A stretch of 64,000 nt of DNA from Lunularia cruciata (Eukaryota; Streptophyta; Marchantiopsida; Lunulariales; Lunulariaceae): contig OX419758.1 in NCBI GenBank assembly GCA_948567375.1, positions 44,903,473-44,967,472 on the forward strand, read 5' to 3'. The position numbers and the translations under genes are program-made. Shown piece by piece: positions 61,695 through 64,000 of this stretch. Numbering within the stretch: the first letter of the stretch is position 1; each line of letters begins with the position of its first letter. Below the pieces are notes generated by a model, which saw only the letters and a program-made list of their open reading frames with translations, ran no database searches and had not been told where the DNA came from.

Positions 61695-61848
61695 CTTCCA
61701 GAAACTACTTACTTGAAGTGCAAGCTAAGCTAGCCAGGAAGATTCCCAAGAATCTTCCTAGATACTTCCAAAATATTCTAGGCTAATTTGTCTTATGTGC
61801 TACTTTGTAAGCCCAACTAACTTTGTCACTAAACTCCATATTGTTACA

Positions 61849-63180
61849 ATAAGGCCACAAGTGATCTTTGCTATCAAATCTGATTTCAGCATCCTCCTCT
61901 TTAATCCATCTCTTCAAATTGTTCAAGGGTTGCTTGTATTGGGCTAGAGGGCCTCTAGGAAGGCAAGCACAACAATTGGTGGCTTTGTGCCCAACTTGGT
62001 CACAATTATAAAAACATTATTATTTTGTTTGAGACACTTTTTCTTGTTGGACTCCATCTCTCCTTTCTTTGACCCATCCTTGTTCTCCTTGTTCTTGAAA
62101 ATGAATGTTGCCCAATTCCATAGGAACTAGTCCACTAAAGCGTGGTGTTTCAGCCCAATAGCCTTGAGTCAAGACTACCCCTTCACCTCCTCCAAGCACT
62201 CTTGCTATTCATTGAGCATAATGGCTCCAAAAATAATGCAAGGATTTTGTACCATTACTTATTGGAAAATCTCCTTTTTTAACCCTTGTTTAAAATTATC
62301 AAGAGTTTCTGCTAGACTCATATCAGTTATCATGACCTAAAGATTGAGAAATGACTTTAGGCACTCTTGTATGTTATTCTTTTGCTTCAACCCCCATAGT
62401 TGAGCTCAAGCCATCTACACAGAATCCACATATTGGAAATTCTTCAGTAGCTTTCTTGTAATGTCATCTAAGTGATCTTTCTTCCTTTTACCAACACTTA
62501 TTGTTTCTAAGCATCATACCATGTGAAGGCTTTATTGGTCAGGTATCCACATGCAAAAACACTTATGGAATGATTGGTTATCTTAGTTGTGAATAATCAA
62601 AAGTATCAATTATTCTTGAAATCAATGTTTCCACTACTCCCATGGGACATTATCCCTTGTAAGGCTTAATGTTGCACATCTTCTTTATCCATAGTAACAA
62701 TGTGGCTTCATTTTTTACTAAGGTTAGTGTTATTGGCATGAGTGACTCTCTAGGTACTTTGGCCATTGTTATTGGATTTTGGGATGATTTTCCTTCTTGC
62801 ATTACATGATCATTTGTAAAGGTATGTATTTGACTTTGCAATGCTGCTATTGTCATCTTGATCTCTCAAAACTCATTCAACATCCCTTGCATACCTTGCA
62901 TAAGATCTTATAACTATAGCTCTGGATTTTGTACATATGGCAAACGCTCAATTTCTACTTCCTAGTTCAATAGAGTGTTAATATGATCACTTAGGAAGGT
63001 GCATGTATGATTAGGACTACCATTGGGACCTCAAAAACTATCACTTGTTGATAATATTCCTCACCAAAATTATGGACTATAAAATCCCTAAACATCACTT
63101 TTAGTCTAACTACATAATGGATTTCTACTTGGGTGTCAAAAGGAGAGGGTTTAGTATTCATATCCATTGCATCCTAGCAA
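61849..63180 (-). pseudogene. Family A gag relic (minus-strand element)
   Basis: Matches the gag of the two plus-strand family A copies. The N-terminal block near 63120-63050 includes VEIHYVVRLKVMFRDFIV and HNFGEEYYQQ. Middle blocks are broken. A zinc knuckle near 62025-61985 reads CFYNCDQVGHKATNC, with one extra residue in the first Cys pair. The end is cut by the family B insertion at 61848 and continues at 56216. Confidence 0.82.
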
Positions 63181-63501
63181 AATGAAGATTTTCAAATACC
63201 AAACTCTATGATAAAACACCACAAGTAGAATCATTGGGTTTGGCCCACAAACTTTGCTCCAACATGGTAAACAAGATATATTCTTGCTTGCTCATGCCAG
63301 ATGTACATAATCTTGATATGGAATGGATTCAAGAACAAAATGCAAGGTGCAAGAATTGTCTTCTAAGATCATCCATCCCATCCTCTCTCTAAAACACCTC
63401 CAATCTATTACTTGCATTATCTTTTCTCAACTCAAAATTACTAGGTCTTAGTAGCCCATGTTCCTCCAAGAGAGATGACCCACTCTCTTGGATTAAAACA
63501 C

Positions 63502-63515
63502 CTACTCTAATACCA
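63502..63515 (-). other. Primer-binding site of the minus-strand family A element
   Basis: Minus strand TGGTATTAGAGTAG directly inside the 5' LTR; close to the initiator-Met complement. Confidence 0.8.
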
Positions 63516-63516
63516 T

Positions 63517-64000
63517 TATAATGTTCTAAGTATAGGAGAACTCCCAAGAGAAAGGCAAAAAAAGAATCACAAGGCTTCATCTCTCACTACTCCAATGTCC
63601 CAAAGGAGCATCTTGTCTTTATTATATAGTATAGAGGATCCACTCAAAGAGAGCTCCACTCTTGGATCAGATACATGGATTGGTGACATGTCAACAAGTT
63701 CCACCCTTCGATTAGTTTTATGGATTGGTGAGATGTCAATCCTTGTCCTATTTGGTTGATCAAACAAGTTTGATCAAAGAGAATCTTTGGGAAATCTTCT
63801 TGTAAGAAGCTCAAAATAGCATGGACAAGGTACCATTAGAAAGCTCTTGATAAGACAAATAGGATAGAGGGAACGCAATGCCTTATGCTAGGAGAGGGAT
63901 ATTTGATTTTGTGAGGCCTTATTTATTTTTTCAGGCCTTCAAAATTAGCTCTAAAGTTTTCAAGGTGTTTTTAACCTCTACTCTCTACCCTAAACTCTCT
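63517..64000 (-). repeat. 5' LTR of the minus-strand family A element, cut by the window edge
   Basis: On + begins TATAATGTTCTAAG and follows the 52263 LTR block by block (TTGTCTTTATTATATAG, GATACATGGATTGGTGACAT). About 120 bases should lie beyond the window. Confidence 0.9.

Larger units (their letters stand above)
56217..61848 (-). mobile_element. Gypsy family B chromovirus, nested, with repeat-bearing LTRs
   Basis: LTRs at 56217-56633 and 61423-61848 flank gag, protease, reverse transcriptase, RNase H, integrase and chromodomain on the minus strand. The flanks GTAAG and ATAAG are a 4-of-5 target-site duplication. It is the best preserved gypsy copy here (long frames, an intact integrase zinc finger) but still has stops in several domains. 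Confidence 0.93.
61423..61848 (-). repeat. 5' LTR of family B element
   Basis: On + TATAAAAGACC to ATATTGTTACA. Partner of 56217-56633, differing at scattered sites, with the same tandem repeat and TATA box. Confidence 0.93.
52263..64000 (-). mobile_element. Gypsy family A element, minus strand, interrupted by a family B element
   Basis: 3' LTR at 52263-52872, pol domains to about 56216, then the family B insertion (56217-61848). Gag follows to about 63180, then the primer site and the 5' LTR from 63517, which runs off the window. GTAAG before and ATAAG after the insertion rejoin the gag-protease linker smoothly. Confidence 0.9.

Overview
This looks like nuclear DNA of a land plant. It is AT-rich and crowded with decayed LTR retrotransposons: one Ty1/copia element and two families of chromodomain-bearing Ty3/gypsy elements. 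All three use the primer site of plant initiator-methionine tRNA (TGGTATCAGAGC and close variants). I cannot name the species. No intact host gene is visible, and every retroelement reading frame I followed carries stops or frameshifts.

Layout. 1-2.7 kb: decayed frame rich in coiled coil. 3.6-5.4 kb: purine-rich minisatellite with TA and GA microsatellites. 7.48-8.19 kb: an isolated LTR of gypsy family A. 8.68-13.45 kb: a whole but dead copia element on the minus strand. 13.4-25.9 kb: a less repetitive, more CG-containing island with an unassigned exon-like stretch (17.3-18.2 kb), a gag zinc-knuckle relic, a possible tRNA-derived SINE and five copies of a short unknown repeat. 28.66-41.63 kb: a nest in which one family A element (31.77-38.01 kb) sits inside another (28.66-31.77 plus 38.59-41.63 kb), with an inverted lone LTR directly after the inner element.

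41.8-51.6 kb: two relics of the same unknown protein lie in opposite orientation, each preceded in its own direction by a purine-rich tract and a CAAGCAAA-rich stretch, with a small fold-back repeat near the centre. 52.26 kb to the window end: a minus-strand family A element interrupted by a family B element (56.22-61.85 kb). The family B LTRs hold tandem promoter repeats with perfect four-unit heat-shock elements upstream of a TATA box.

The genes do not form a host pathway. Gag, protease, reverse transcriptase, RNase H, integrase and chromodomain relics are the parts of retroelement replication and targeted insertion. The points most worth following are the heat-shock-like LTR promoter, the inverted LTR pair that could make a long hairpin RNA, the unknown inverted element at 42-51 kb, and the unknown hairpin-bearing repeat at 18.9-24.6 kb.
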